Below, one piece after another: positions 22,301 through 33,389 of a DNA stretch of 64,000 bases; position 1 is the stretch's first letter; each line of letters opens with the position of its first letter. The translations under genes were made by a program, and so were the position numbers. Under the pieces are notes generated by a model. The model made no database searches. It had not been told where the DNA came from and saw only the letters and a program-made list of their open reading frames with translations. This DNA is from Lepraria neglecta (Eukaryota > Ascomycota > Lecanoromycetes > Lecanorales > Stereocaulaceae): contig CM065653.1 in NCBI GenBank assembly GCA_033220425.1, positions 1,798,001 through 1,862,000 on the forward strand, in the 5' to 3' direction.

Positions 22301-24927
22301 TAGTAATCGAACTTCTTTAAAGTATATCTAAAGTATCTTATAGCCTCCGCGATAGTATTCTCGGCTACTATATCTCCTATAGTAATAGAGGTCGTCTACT
22401 CTAGCGGCGTTATAGTATATAGATTAGCTATAGACCGAGCCTCTATTATAGTACTTATTAATGAGTTCTCTATCTTATAGAAGGATATAGATAATATCGC
22501 TAAGATTCCTGAATTATAGTAGATAGATATACTACTAGTCGACAACTAGCGAGACGTCTATAAGCCTGGTCAGGCCTAAGTCTACCTATTAGGAGATAAA
22601 GATAGGGCTATTATCGACTCCTAGTTCGACAAGCTCTATAACCAGGATCGGATAGAATAGACTTCTACGGCTACGCCGTTCTTATTCCTATACTTTATTA
22701 TCTAGAGAGATACCTCGGAAGGAAAGAAGGGCTACGTTATTATTGATATCAGGGCGCTAAATAGTATTACTATACTAGACGCTTACCTAGTTCCTTCTCA
22801 AGCTGAGATCCTATCCCTACTATAAGATTCTATATATATTTCTATAGTTGACGCCACTAGCTTCTTCTACTAGTAGCGTGTTAATAAAGCTTATCGATAT
22901 CGGCTTACTATTTCTTCCTATCGTAGTCGGGAATTATTTAAGATATCCATTATAGGCTATCGTAATTCACCGGCCTGTATCTAGCGTATAATCGATCGAA
23001 TTCTACGGCTATTCCGTAGTTTCTGCAGAGCCTATATAGATAATATCGTTATCTTCTCTTCTAGCCTGGAATAGTATATAGAATATCTCTAATAGGTCTT
23101 TACAGCGCTCAGCGCAGTAGATATACGCTTATCCCCTAAGAAGTCGTTTCTATACTACCCTTCCATATATCTACTAGGCTAGAAGGTCAACGTACTAGGT
23201 ATATTAATAGTAGCTAACAAGCTATTAGCAATAATAAGCCTCTCGTTTCCTAGAAATCTTTTAGTACTTAAGAAGTACCTTAGTCTAACTGGCTATCTAC
23301 GCCAGTACATCCCTAACTATACTACTATTATCAAGCCGCTACAACTCTATAAGACTCTACTTAGCAGGTCTATTAGTATTAGGGGTAATACTCGTAAAAA
23401 AGCTGCTAGGAGAATATATCTATTAATATCTACTCTAAAGGAATTAAACGCTTATTATTAGCTTTAAAAACTCTTCTTATCTCTAATAATCCTTTACTAT
23501 TATAATTCTAAGAAATAGCTCTATATAGACCTCGACGCCAGTAAGGAATTCGGCTTCGATATCTATATCTACTATACTAGCGAAGGCTTCGATAGTATAG
23601 ATACTTTAGTATTACCGCCTCAGAAGTCTCGGTAGCTAATACTCTTCTTAAGCTGTCTATTTACTAATATAGAGACTTAGTACTAGCCTATAGAACTGGA
23701 AGTCGGTAACCTAGTCTAGGCTATTAAGAAGACTCGATATATAATTAAAGCCTCTACTAAAAGTACTATTATCTATACCGACCATTCCGCTATAGTATTA
23801 CTTATTAGGTAGACTAGCCTAAATACTATCTCGATAGACAAGCTGAATCTACGTCTCGTCTATACCTTAGAATATCTATAACGCTTCCGCCTCGATATTA
23901 GATATAAGCCCGGCAAGTCGAATATCGTTCCTAATACTCTATCTAGGCTAGTAAGCCGAGAATATAGACCGAAGACTAACGATTCTATCCTAGACACCCT
24001 ACACGTAGTATAATACTTCTCTATTAGTCTCGTCGAGGTTAGTTCTACCTTTCGACTACGCCTATAAGATAGCTATAAAGCCGATAGCTACTACTAGGAA
24101 AGCATCTTTAATATACTTGATAAGAATAATCTCCTCGGTAATAATACTACTACGCTACCCTATAGATATATTAATAGTCTATTCTATTTCGTCGACGAAG
24201 AAAAAGGCCTATACCTCTATATATCTACTACTATAGAGAAGGAAGTCTTCCAGCTCGCCCACAATAAAATAGGATATCTAGACTATACTAGGATATATAA
24301 GCGTCTAGCTAAAGGTATCTATATTCTAGGTATAGCTAAGAAACTCTACGAGTTTATTCGCTACTGCTCTAACTGCTAGATGAATTAGACTTCTAGGCAC
24401 CGTCCCTTTAGCGCCCTACAGCCTATCTTCTTACCTATACGGCCGTTTTATATATTAACGGTCGACTTTATCCTTACGCTTCCGAAGTTATAGGAACCTA
24501 AGGAGTACAATTATATTATATTAGTAACTTATAAGTTCTCTAAGGCGGTAACCTTTATTCTAGAAAAGATAATTTAGAGCGGCAGGGACTAGGCTGAAGC
24601 CTTACTCGAACGTCTATAGTACCTTAACTAGGGCTTGCCTACTACTATTATTTCCGACTGAGATAGGAAATTCCTAGGGCAGCTATAGCGTAAGATTCTT
24701 AAGCTACTTAAGGTAGACCTACTATATTCTACGGTATAGTATCCTTAGACCGACGGAATATCTAAAAGATCTAACTAAACTACTAAAATAGCACTTCAAT
24801 ACTTTATTACTATACTAGAGGACGTATAATTATAGCCTTTAGTATTATCAAGAATATTATTTACCCTAAATAACTCTACTAAATATAGTATACGGCCTTA
24901 GTACCTACTTAGATCTTATTCGGTTTT

Positions 24928-25098
24928 TGTCACGGTGCCGCCTAGAGTCAAGTTATAGGGGTGGAATAGACTAGGATATCGAATCTAAGGAGGAAAACTA
25001 TATAGAGCGAGCGAAGGATCTATATAGGCAGTAACCCCTGAGCTCGGCCCGAAGGTCCGATAGGGCTGACCAGGAGGCTGCGAGGTACGCCTGTAACA
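24928..25098 (+). mobile_element. Nested solo LTR (171 bp) inside the gypsy fossil
   Basis: The segment begins TGTCACGG and ends CTGTAACA, a TG...CA LTR form, and is flanked on both sides by GTTTT (24923-24927 and 25099-25103). Its base composition is GC-normal while the DNA on both sides is TA-rich. The integrase-region coding pattern of the host element breaks off at its left edge and resumes after it. This is best read as a solo LTR of another LTR element inserted into the older one. The source family is not determinable here. Confidence 0.75.
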
Positions 25099-25972
25099 GT
25101 TTTAAGCCTAAAGAAGTACTAGACTAGCTATATAAAGTCGGCGCTAACGAAGTCATTACGGATAAAGTTATTACTAATCTAGCTAAGTCTCGCCGTAGCC
25201 GAAGGATAGCTATAATAGCTCCGCCTATTTCAACGCCGCTGTAGCCTACTATCACTACGCCGCCGCCTATTACGTTACTATTAGTCAGATAATTCTATTA
25301 TTAGCCTCTACCTTCTATAGATAAGTACCGGCTATCTTATACTAACGCTAAAGATACTATTACCTTCGCCGTAGTTAAGATAAAGAAGTACTATAACTAG
25401 TACTATCGACCTATCTACTTTAATATTAGCGATACGATCAAGCTATATCTACACAAGGGTTATAATGTTCCGAGCGTCAAGTCCTACAAACTAGGCCCCC
25501 AGTTTTACGACCCTTTCGAAGTAATTAAACGAATCGGTTAGCTGGTATACCGTATCAAGCTCCTAGATAATATAAAGATTTATAACGTCATCTCGGTAGT
25601 AATACTCGAACCCTGCCCTAAGGATAATCTATACGGGCGCTGCTCTATAGAGCCGCTACCTATAATCGTCGACGGTAAAGAGGAGTATTTTATCGAAAAG
25701 ATTATCAATAAGCGTCATATCCGTAAAGGACGCGGATAGTCTATATAGTACCTGGTGCGATAGAAAGGTTATAGCCCTAAAGGAGATATATAGGAGTTGG
25801 AACGCGTTATGGGTGACACTAAGGCACTAGATGACTACGAGGAGAAGTACGGAGATAGGTCAGCTATAGTGCTGTAATATTACTATATATGTATTTCCTT
25901 GTCCGAAAGAGATCTGTCACGCACCGTATACTATTACTATCGGGTCGATAGCTTTTCTTGTTTGGTGGCATT

Positions 25973-26086
25973 TGTTGCAGTAGCTAGAGTATAAGAAGCT
26001 TGGCGCCAAGCCGGCGCTGGCATTTATGCCTGCGTACCTTACATAGAAAATGCATCTTCTTACCACCTCATGACTTGACCATAACA
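25973..26086 (+). repeat. Right LTR (114 bp)
   Basis: This is the partner of 19253-19363, followed directly by AGGGG, the second copy of the target duplication, after which the AIM9-like reading frame resumes. Confidence 0.88.
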
Positions 26087-27006
26087 AGGGGGCCGTGTAA
26101 GTTCTCGTTATCCCCGCTGCCACGACAGTGCCGCTTACAGGTCTGCGCAGGGTCTGATCTCGCGGCATACTGCGACGGCCTCATCGATACTGGCCTTTCC
26201 AGACTTCCACCTGTCGACAAGCCCCTCCCCGAAAGTCTACATTTTCATGGATCCGTTGCAACGCACACTCGCCTGCTCAGTTTCGGTCGCGATGTAATCC
26301 ATAAGCTGTCTGAGGATCCTCGAATTGGGGAAACAGCTGCTCCAACCCTATGTCATGCCGATCTACACAAAAGAAATATATTTGTTTCCGACGATGACCC
26401 CACTATCATCACAGATCTTATCGACTGGCAATCATCTAGTATTGAGCCAGCTTTTGAGTACGCCGACGAGACACCAGACTTCGCAGCCTCTAGCCCGAAC
26501 CTTCCGTTGGAAGATCAGCCCGCAGATATCGGCGCCGAACTCTGCAAAGAGGCTTTTGATGCCTGCCTGCAAGGCCTCGTTCCAAGGTTATCCGCTGCGA
26601 GGGCCCTTGACGACAACCTGCTACGGCCTTTCCGCTATTGTCATAGGACCTGGAGAGATGGTGCAGTGGCTTTTAGACAAGAGCTGATCGAAATCTCGAG
26701 TCGCTGGAAGGAGCTGGGTCTTCCGAATGATTGTCCTTACCCCTCCCTACGTCGAATGAATTGGTTGTCTATCGGAAGGACTTTGAAGACTTTGTGATAG
26801 CACGGAAATTGAAGCAAAGGCTGATCTGCCTCCTAGACACAACTCCTGATGGATGGGTCCCGACACAATTATGGGAAGCGACAAAATCAGCCCACAAGGA
26901 GGCGTTTGATGAACTTGTCCAGGCTGTAAGAGATGCGAAAATCACCGACGATCAATCAATGAGCGAGGATGAATTAAGGGAGTTGTGGCCTTTCGATATT
27001 GAATAA

Positions 27007-28405
27007 TTCCTACGCAAGAAGTTTGGACGCTGAGTACAAAAAGGCGACGAAGGAGAAAATTGGCACTATCAGAAAGTCCGGGGCGTCGACGGAGAGGGTG
27101 GCACGGGTCCTGAGAATTACAATCGTGCTGGGCCTACCAACAAGGAATTAAGGATACAATATATGCAGGGCGTTGCACGTTAGCAACTGATGGCGGTGCG
27201 AGTAGGGCAGTAATTGGTAGAAGCAAAGTCTAGTCACTCAGGTCTCGAAGAAAACGGCGGGATTCAAACAAAAAGTCACGCGCACAACGAAACTCCAAAT
27301 TTCTTGCCCTAACATCAGCGTCCTCCGTTCATTTCCCATCGTTCTCCCTCGTCCTTCTCATTCAGATCGTTGTTGTAAGGTTGCTCCTGTTTCTCACTCC
27401 AGAGATGCCACATCTGCTTCTTACGTATAGCCAGGACGAAATTTCTGAGGCGGCTTTGATATCCGTCTCCTCTGTAGCGATGTATTACCAGACTGCTGCA
27501 TTGCTCTCCTGCCCGTTGAGAAGGGAACCAAAATGGTGTGATAGATAAAAGTCCTTACACAGCCCGCCATATGTTTCGGTGCAGCTGCTTCGAAACCAGA
27601 TAATTGCCATGAGTGCCATTCGTTTGACTATCAATTTTCATGGGTAAAGTGAATGCCATCCTTAGAAACATTTTCATTTCATAGTCCTCATAGAGGTCTG
27701 CAGGGGCAGAGGGCAGGTGGGCTGGTCTTAATCGCTGGTGACCATACAATTGGTTGAACCAGCTGTGATTACAGTCTAAAAGTAGAACGACCTGTTTCAG
27801 AAGGCAGCGGACGATGCCGATGACTCATACGGCTAGTAGAACTCATTAGCCTAATTAGGTTACTGTTGCAGCCCCAAACTGTGCCGCCGCCAAGGCTTCA
27901 TTGCCTGCCAACCACTACACCTTCTGTCGGGCTTCTTTGTAACACAATCCTACGGCGCACCAGCGGCAATAAAGTCGTGTGCAAATTCTTAGCATAGCCT
28001 CCTGCTTCCTACTATAGTATCAGCCAGGACAAATGCTAGCCCGCTAAGATCTAGTCCCCCACCACCACATTAGACTCAACGTGCAGCCTTCCGTTTTCAC
28101 TTCGGCTCGCCTTTGGCCGCCGCTAAGGCTTCATTGCATTAGGAGACTAGGTCAGCTGCAAAGGGTGGGAAAGGAGGTGACGGCCACTGCATACGAAGGA
28201 TTTTAGTATGGGTTAAGTGCTCTGAAACAAACCGAGCACGACGACCCGGCAATCACACCTAATGAGAGAGCCGCTGCGGACTTAGTCATCCAACGCCAAG
28301 CCACTCAGCCCCCACGTCGACATCTCGACATTTTGTTTCTCCAGCACTTGGCTTTGGCGCTAATATAACCTCGACCTGCTTCGTTGTCCCTCTCTTCCAC
28401 TCGAT
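27007..28405. other. Intergenic, no supported gene
   Basis: No coding pattern is convincing. A 20-bp imperfect direct repeat (core AAGGCTTCATTGC) occurs near 27884-27904 and 28116-28137. The last 200 bp lie upstream of the fragment starting at 28406. Confidence 0.5.
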
Positions 28406-29150
28406 ATGCCCCCCAGACAAAGACTTGCGACCCAGGGAGAACGCAGGAAAGGTTCACTTTCCCCTTTCCTTTCCCTAACCGCCCACACTGACAGCTTTAA
28501 GAGAACAACTCTGTGGGTATGCGCAAAGACCGCAAGCCTACTTCTCCCCCAAAGAACGCCAGCCCGCGACAACTACGCTCTTCCACTATAGCGGCTGCCA
28601 ACTCTACTCTGTCCGAGGCATTCCAAAAGCCTTCTGAAACCTCCCAAGAGCTAATCGACCGCCCGCGGAAAGCGCAGAAGCGAAAACACGCTGCCGAAGA
28701 CGGGCATTCACAGAAGCGACTACGGAAAGATTCACCATTCGCATCAGTCCCCACTGCGGCCTCTCAAGATCTAGTCGGTGTCTGGCAGACTAGGGGGGAA
28801 TAGCGATCATACGATTCTGAAGACAAGCACTCATACAAGCGACGCCGAGGTTCCGTGCCAGAATCCCAACTGTCCGAAGAGAATTTAAAGAAGCTTGAAA
28901 GAGATTTGGAAAAGCTTGAAAGGGGGACGTCCGACGAGATGGAACCTGGTGTTACAATTCGAGACCGAGTGCGGAAGAGAGCTCCGTCGCGGCAAGCAAG
29001 CTTTTCGGACCTAAACCAGGACACGGCATCGCTGCGCTCGCAGAAATCATCTGTTTCGAACAGTTTTTACCGCTATCATATTCTCGACCAGGCCAGAATA
29101 TACGTTCGCCCTGAACCTCCTCCAATGGATATCCAAGCCCAGATGGATGC
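28406..29150 (+). pseudogene. 5' fragment of a conserved fungal gene, truncated
   Basis: ATG 28406 gives MPPRQRLATQGERRK. The frame then changes near 28450-28510, and continues with a Lys/Ser-rich region ending in SQKRLRKDSP. A stop interrupts it at about 28801, after which the pattern resumes with LSEENLKKLERDLEKLE, RKRAPSRQASFSDLNQDTAS and SNSFYRYHILDQARIYVRPE. This last segment is a strongly conserved block I associate with a widespread ascomycete protein of unknown function. The match ends abruptly at about 29150 (DIQAQMD), where sequence of the opposite-strand DUF6594 fragment begins. It is a truncated, non-functional remnant. Confidence 0.6.
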
Positions 29151-29640
29151 CTCGAGTTTGGTGGATGATGTTCCAAACGCTGTTCTGATCATGTTTTGTT
29201 GGCCTTTCGATCGCATCGATCTTGCGCTGGCGCAGGAAGATGTCGTTTAAAAATGTATCAGTGCTTAATCCACCATAGCACGATTTTTGGTGCTGAGCGC
29301 GCACCATATTTTTCAAGATTGGCTTCGATCTTGGAAAACAGATCTTCCCGATGAGTCCTGTCGTCGGAGCGACGAGACACCAATTTCGAACTTTGACCAT
29401 CCGTAGCTTCCCAATTATCGATATCCTCAAGCCCTTGCTCCAGCAGCTGCACTTTATCCTGAAGCCTTAGCAAGAGACGGAGGCGTAACCATCCAAACTT
29501 GCGAAACACTTTAAAGCAGGGATCGCTGTCTTGAATAGCAGCAACTTTTCCATAGCCGACTGGGTATTGATCAACTAGGTTGAGGGTTAGCAGCAGCGAC
29601 TGTCCTGCCATTGCCTGAACTTGCATGATTTGATAATTTC
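29151..29640 (-). pseudogene. DUF6594-type membrane-protein gene fragment
   Basis: On the minus strand from about 29640 the translation reads PVGYGKVAAIQDSDPCFKVF, then FGWLRLRLLLRLQDKVQLLE, which is the conserved N-terminal part of fungal DUF6594 proteins. A frame change near 29260 is followed by a block with ERPTKHDQNSVWNIIHQT, the next conserved part of the same family. The C-terminal half, which normally carries the transmembrane helices, is absent, because the match ends at the junction with the plus-strand fragment near 29150. The product would not be functional. Confidence 0.65.
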
Positions 29641-30187
29641 AGGTACTTGATATTCGTGAGTAAGACTTGTCGAGGAAGACGAAAAGCTTGATAGCCCCAA
29701 CGCAGCAATTATGCGCTTGGCCACAGTCTTTTCCTTGCGGTCTGAAGATTATGATGTGAGCCTCCTGTGAACAAAGTGGAGTGTGCTATGAGAAAATTAC
29801 TTTTTATACTGACTCCCTCTTCAACGTCCGAAAAGGAGCTCGCTGCAACGCTGGACGGTCGCTCTAACAAGCTTTCGACCTCCATCCGTCCTTGATGTTT
29901 CGTGGCAATATCGAATTAACGAAGTGATACCAAGCCGTGATGGGGCTCATAGGCAGCTGAATGGTTTACTCAGCAGGCCTTCAATCCGAAATTCCCGCAA
30001 AGATATTCCTTCGCTCTACGCCCGGCTTTGGTGGCTCCGACAAGCTCTAGCTTTTAGCGTCCAATCACCTTCGCTTCGCGCTCATAGGCTCCTATTTTGA
30101 CCGTCAGTCACATGAAACCCCCTATAAATAGCAGGAGGATGAAAGCTAGCATTGGCAGAGACAGCCCTATAAAGCGCAGCGAAGGGC
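29641..30187. other. No supported gene
   Basis: Short frames only. The upstream end of the DUF6594 fragment may reach into the first 100 bp, but I could not place an initiating exon. Confidence 0.4.
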
Positions 30188-30292
30188 AGCACCGCGGAAA
30201 GCAGGACCGCGAATGCCAGTACAGTAGAAGCCAGTACCGGGGAAAGCAGCACCGTAAAAGCCAGTACCGTAGAAGCTAGTCCTGTAGAAGCC
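30188..30292 (+). repeat. 15-bp minisatellite, about seven units
   Basis: Seven consecutive 15-bp units close to AGTACCGTAGAAGCC run from 30188 to 30292, and a partial unit follows. In the plus frame they encode variants of the pentapeptide QYRRS/QHRGK. The whole frame (30097-30279) has no credible start context or homolog, so I treat this as a repeat rather than a gene. Confidence 0.8.
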
Positions 30293-30799
30293 AGTGGGCG
30301 AAGGGATAGGTTCTGACGTTCCTAGAATGTGATTGGTTTACTATGATTTGCGAGCAATACGTGGGCCACGTACGAAGGCGCCAATGCTCGCCCGTACTTG
30401 GGATACGCACTTCCCGCGAGCCGTGTCCGCCCCATACATCTTGCAGGTCTCCCGCTCAGAGTTACACGTGACCTATGTTGCGCTTTCAACGTTCAGTGAG
30501 GTCTATATACTGACCAGGATCGCTTTCGGGTTCTACAGCTAACTATGTCATGCGCTTCTAGTTCCAAGCCTGCATACACGCACGACAATCCACACCGTCA
30601 CGACGACTTCTAATCGGCTTGCTAACCATCATTCAAAGCGAACGTGAATACATACTTCTTCGACCGATCCGACGCCAAGTAATACTCTGAAACCGTTGTC
30701 TGAAGCCTCTCACCGCGAGTCCTGAGGCGACTATAACGAGTATTATATTGATGAACCTGGGCAATTCGAAAGAGAGGGAAGACCCTGCGGACTAATACG
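30293..30799. other. No supported gene
   Basis: Frames of up to 69 codons occur without family patterns. The end of the interval probably includes the lost 5' part of the F-box pseudogene. Confidence 0.4.
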
Positions 30800-31490
30800 T
30801 GTTGGAGGGGAGCTCGAGAATGTGGTCTGTAGATGCTTGATAGTCAATTGCGTATTCGACAAAGCCGCCCGAGATTATCCAGCTGATCCTCGAACGGGTA
30901 TGTCCTTGAACGACGACAAGTTCTGTGTCTTACGTAACGCAGATTCATGATAGCAGAGACCTTAAAAGGCTCTGCGAAGTCTCTAAGAATATCTATAACT
31001 GCACTATCCCTATACTGTATCAGGCGGTCACCCTTCGCGTCGCTGAGGAATAGGAATTAGAGGACTTTAACGTTGAACCGCTTTTGCGAACGTGCTGAAC
31101 AAGTAATAGCCCTCTCTGATACGTGAAGCACCTGCATCTCGCCACTGATTTTCATCGGAGACTTACGAGTCGTTATAGGCACATTAACCATATGACAGCT
31201 GGGAACTAGGGACGTGCCTGCCGGATCAAGTGCTCACGTTTCTATCGACGACATAACATCGCCTTCTCTCTCTATCTCTCGTGACCGATAACAGCTGTAT
31301 TAACGCCGGGTTCGCGGAGGCTTACCATTCTCTCGCCTTGCTCACGTGCCTCCGTCATCTCTCGTGGCGAGCATTACAGTCTGTGGGGGACTTCAAGGCG
31401 CTCGTACACTGGGCGTTCAGACCTGACGGCCTCACGACCCTTTCAAGTCTTGGCCCTCGGCGATTTTTCGTTCCGGGGGTGCTTTACTGA
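30800..31490 (+). pseudogene. F-box/LRR-like protein gene, decayed
   Basis: The plus-strand reading around 30950-31055 gives RDLKRLCEVSKNIYNCTIPILYQAVTL, the typical F-box plus first-strand signature of ascomycete F-box/LRR proteins (L..LC.VSK.....PLLYR.V.L). A stop follows at TAG 31050, and more follow near 31098 and 31215. Later a fragment around 31320-31390 (LTCLRHLSWRA) resembles a leucine-rich repeat strand in a different frame. Several stops are of the CAG>TAG and CGA>TGA type. The gene is not functional. Confidence 0.5.
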
Positions 31491-31789
31491 TGACCAGGTG
31501 CTCCTCTGCCGTCAGGAACAAAGAACCTCCAGGAGCGCCGATAATACTCTCTTACCAACCGCATATGCACCGGAATTAACGTTTCGGGAGGTCACAAGTG
31601 AAGATAGAAATCTATAGGCCCTTGTCGATGCTCAGAGTGACTTATTAGAAGCGTGTGAGGTAGATAGCCTGTTACGCCCGCTCTAATAAATTACAACTCG
31701 GCTGCTGCTTTACCCGCATTCGTCACCCAAATAGAATTGCGGTGGTAGAAGCACGGTAAGGTGCAGCAAGAACGTACGCCTAGGCCCTG

Positions 31790-32100
31790 CTATCTAGTTT
31801 TGGATCTAGCTACAGCGTTTGAATAGCTCATGTCATAAGCTAGGCAATGTCCCATTGAGAGTATCTCAGCCCGCTCAAAGTCGATCACCATGACCCGTTT
31901 CGTCTCCTCATTCCCGAGTAAGTTCGGCATTCGTATTTCTCGATGCAAAACCCCAGCTCGGTGGATGGTATTGACTGCGCGGACCATTTCTGATGTCCAT
32001 CTCTGCCTATCCGTGCCGGTGGATGTCTTGCTCCCATCTAGACGCTCTTCCTCCCAGGACAAAAGCATCAGGTGCACGATACGAATCCCAGCGTCGTAGT
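31790..32100 (-). pseudogene. Protein-kinase-like fragment
   Basis: A minus-strand frame of about 95 codons contains AVNTIHRAGVLHREIRMPN and then ETKRVMVIDFERAEIL. These correspond to the catalytic loop (normally HRDxxxxN) and the DFG region (here DFE) of a fungal kinase-like family often found as dispersed copies. The catalytic Asp of HRD reads Glu. The N-lobe and C-lobe are missing, and the sequence becomes TA-rich just beyond 32100. I read it as a truncated remnant. Confidence 0.6.
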
Positions 32101-32104
32101 AATA

Positions 32105-32220
32105 GTATTTATAATCCTTTACAGGATAGTAGGATATATAGAATAATAATCCTTTGCAGGATAGAATAGTTGGTAGAGCTTTGCAGCCTAATTGTATGTA
32201 TATAAGATATAATAAAAATT
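32105..32220. repeat. Short TA-rich block with a repeated TCCTTTRCAGGATAG motif
   Basis: Two copies of TAATCCTTTGCAGGATAG (one with TTTACAGG) lie near 32111-32130 and 32145-32165 in a TA-rich stretch. Each contains the near-palindrome ATCCTTTGCAGGAT. It may be the worn end of a repeat element. No coding is visible. Confidence 0.4.
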
Positions 32221-32394
32221 ATGGAGCTGCGCTGCAGAAACTGCGGCGAGCGCGGGAGCTAGAGCTAAGCGATCCTTGGCAATGCGCTCATGCCTCATGA
32301 CAATCAATCAATCTATAGTCCGGTCCCATGATAGACGTTTTCAGCTACAGGGAGCAGAATTTGACATCACTCGTTTCTGTTGTTGATAGCATCT

Positions 32395-32525
32395 AAAATT
32401 GGAAGAGGGGTGTCAGAATTAGAGGGGGGAACGCTATTTAAGGAGGAGGGTGCCAGAATTTGGGGGGAGGGCGCTAGAATTGGGGAGGAGGGCGCTAGAA
32501 TTGGAGGGCGTGCTAGTTCTGGAGC
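32395..32525 (+). repeat. G-rich minisatellite of about 21 bp
   Basis: Units near GGCGCTAGAATTGGGGAGGAG repeat about four to five times, with decaying copies on the left. In the plus frame they encode EGARIG-type repeats, but the surrounding frame has no support as a gene. Runs of G are frequent on the plus strand. Confidence 0.65.
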
Positions 32526-32579
32526 TGGTGAGCCAGACGAACCACGGAAACATAATGAGAGTATTAGATGCGGTTTTAA

Positions 32580-33389
32580 GATCCGCGTACCCTCTGGCCT
32601 TCTAGTGGAGAATATGGACGGCTGACAAGGTCTCGAAGTGGCCAAGCCACCGAAAATGGCTGGTCATAGAATTGACCAGTCACAGGGAAGAAGAGCGGAG
32701 GTAATCTCGCGGAGGTGACTGGCACAGTGGTCAGGGTTCCTATATGACCTTGATGAACGATTGCCAATTCTGCTTGTCCACTGCTCCCTTAGACAAACGT
32801 AGGACCATATCGAACCCGGCGTCAATTCCCATAGCTGCTAATTGTGTTAGTAACAAAACGAGTGCAAGAAATGGTTTGCTGGGTGGTTATTTGACGACCG
32901 GGAGGAATTGCTAACCAAACGGCAAAAAGTCTGAGAAGTGGCGTGATGTCTCAGGACGAAATGCTTCGTCGTTGCAATGGTTACAAACTAGTCTGCGGCT
33001 CAAAATAGCGGGGTAAATGTGGCTGAAGAACTATTCGCTGGCGTTTTGGCATTTAGATCACGTGAAGAATACTCTATTCGAGAATTTATATAGCCACAAG
33101 CCACATTTCTTAATCTAATTTTAGACGTGGTTGGAAGGCTAAACCTTTTGGGTTAGATCGATGACCTCGCATCACATATACGGACTCTTCAGACGCTTCC
33201 GCATCTCACAGTATTGGTCAACCTAAATGGTAGTAGCGACGCTGCCGCTGGCTCCGGCAAATAAGCCAAGCTATGAACTCCAGAACCAAGAAGACCAGCG
33301 AAGGAGAGCATACTTCAGGTCCGTACTCGTCTCGATGCAGATGTTCTTTTCGTGCACAATAAACCCAGCCAAGATATAATAGACAATAT
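32580..33389. other. No supported gene
   Basis: Nothing recognisable between the minisatellite and the 3' end of the SET gene. Several TA-rich patches near 33080-33120 suggest light mutation. Confidence 0.4.

Larger units (their letters stand above)
19253..26086 (+). mobile_element. Complete-length Ty3/gypsy (chromodomain type) LTR retrotransposon fossil
   Basis: The element is 6834 bp, with short LTRs at 19253-19363 and 25973-26086, both TG...CA, and flanked by the 5-bp duplication AGGGG (19248-19252 and 26087-26091). A putative primer-binding site resembling an initiator-Met tRNA end (TGGTAGCAACGGG) starts at 19366. In order on the plus strand I can place gag around 20.0-21.2 kb, protease near 21.6 kb, reverse transcriptase around 22.6-23.3 kb, RNase H near 23.5-23.9 kb, integrase around 24.2-24.9 kb and a chromodomain-like end near 25.6-25.8 kb. 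The interior is intensely TpA-rich and broken in very many places. The LTRs are almost identical, which suggests a young insertion that was then heavily RIPed. No clear polypurine tract was seen. Confidence 0.88.
18293..27006 (+). pseudogene. AIM9-like aminoglycoside-phosphotransferase family gene, split by a retrotransposon
   Basis: The 5' part has a possible mitochondrial-type N-terminus at 18293. An intron at 18486-18549 leads to LDPHTYTSGRWLRRDKLERD and GGFNRIFIF, and a second intron starts at 18835. The frame then runs through SEYIIMEHTVGVQLHQKWP toward 19247. After the insertion the frame resumes at 26092 and contains the catalytic LCHADLHKRNIF (HxDxxxxN) and TDLIDWQ (the Mg-binding Asp), then a C-terminal LRELWPFDIE at 27003. 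This matches the fungal AIM9/Fmp29-like kinase fold. The left part also shows a stop just after the second intron, another before the insertion and a frame shift near 26735. The insertion alone inactivates it. Confidence 0.8.

Noticed and set aside
25905-25972. TGTCACGCACC near 25914, considered as a second LTR start
   Set aside because: It has no matching copy at the left end, and the verified LTR pair with AGGGG duplications starts at 25973.
27884-28137. Short direct repeat (core AAGGCTTCATTGC) considered as the ends of a small transposon
   Set aside because: The copies are direct, imperfect and about 20 bp, with no flanking duplication visible.
30097-30279. A 60-codon frame over the 15-bp minisatellite
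   Set aside because: Its open state is a by-product of the repeat length being divisible by three. No start context or homology.
32380-32645. Frames on both strands over the G-rich minisatellite
   Set aside because: Repetitive composition explains them; translations are low-complexity in both directions.
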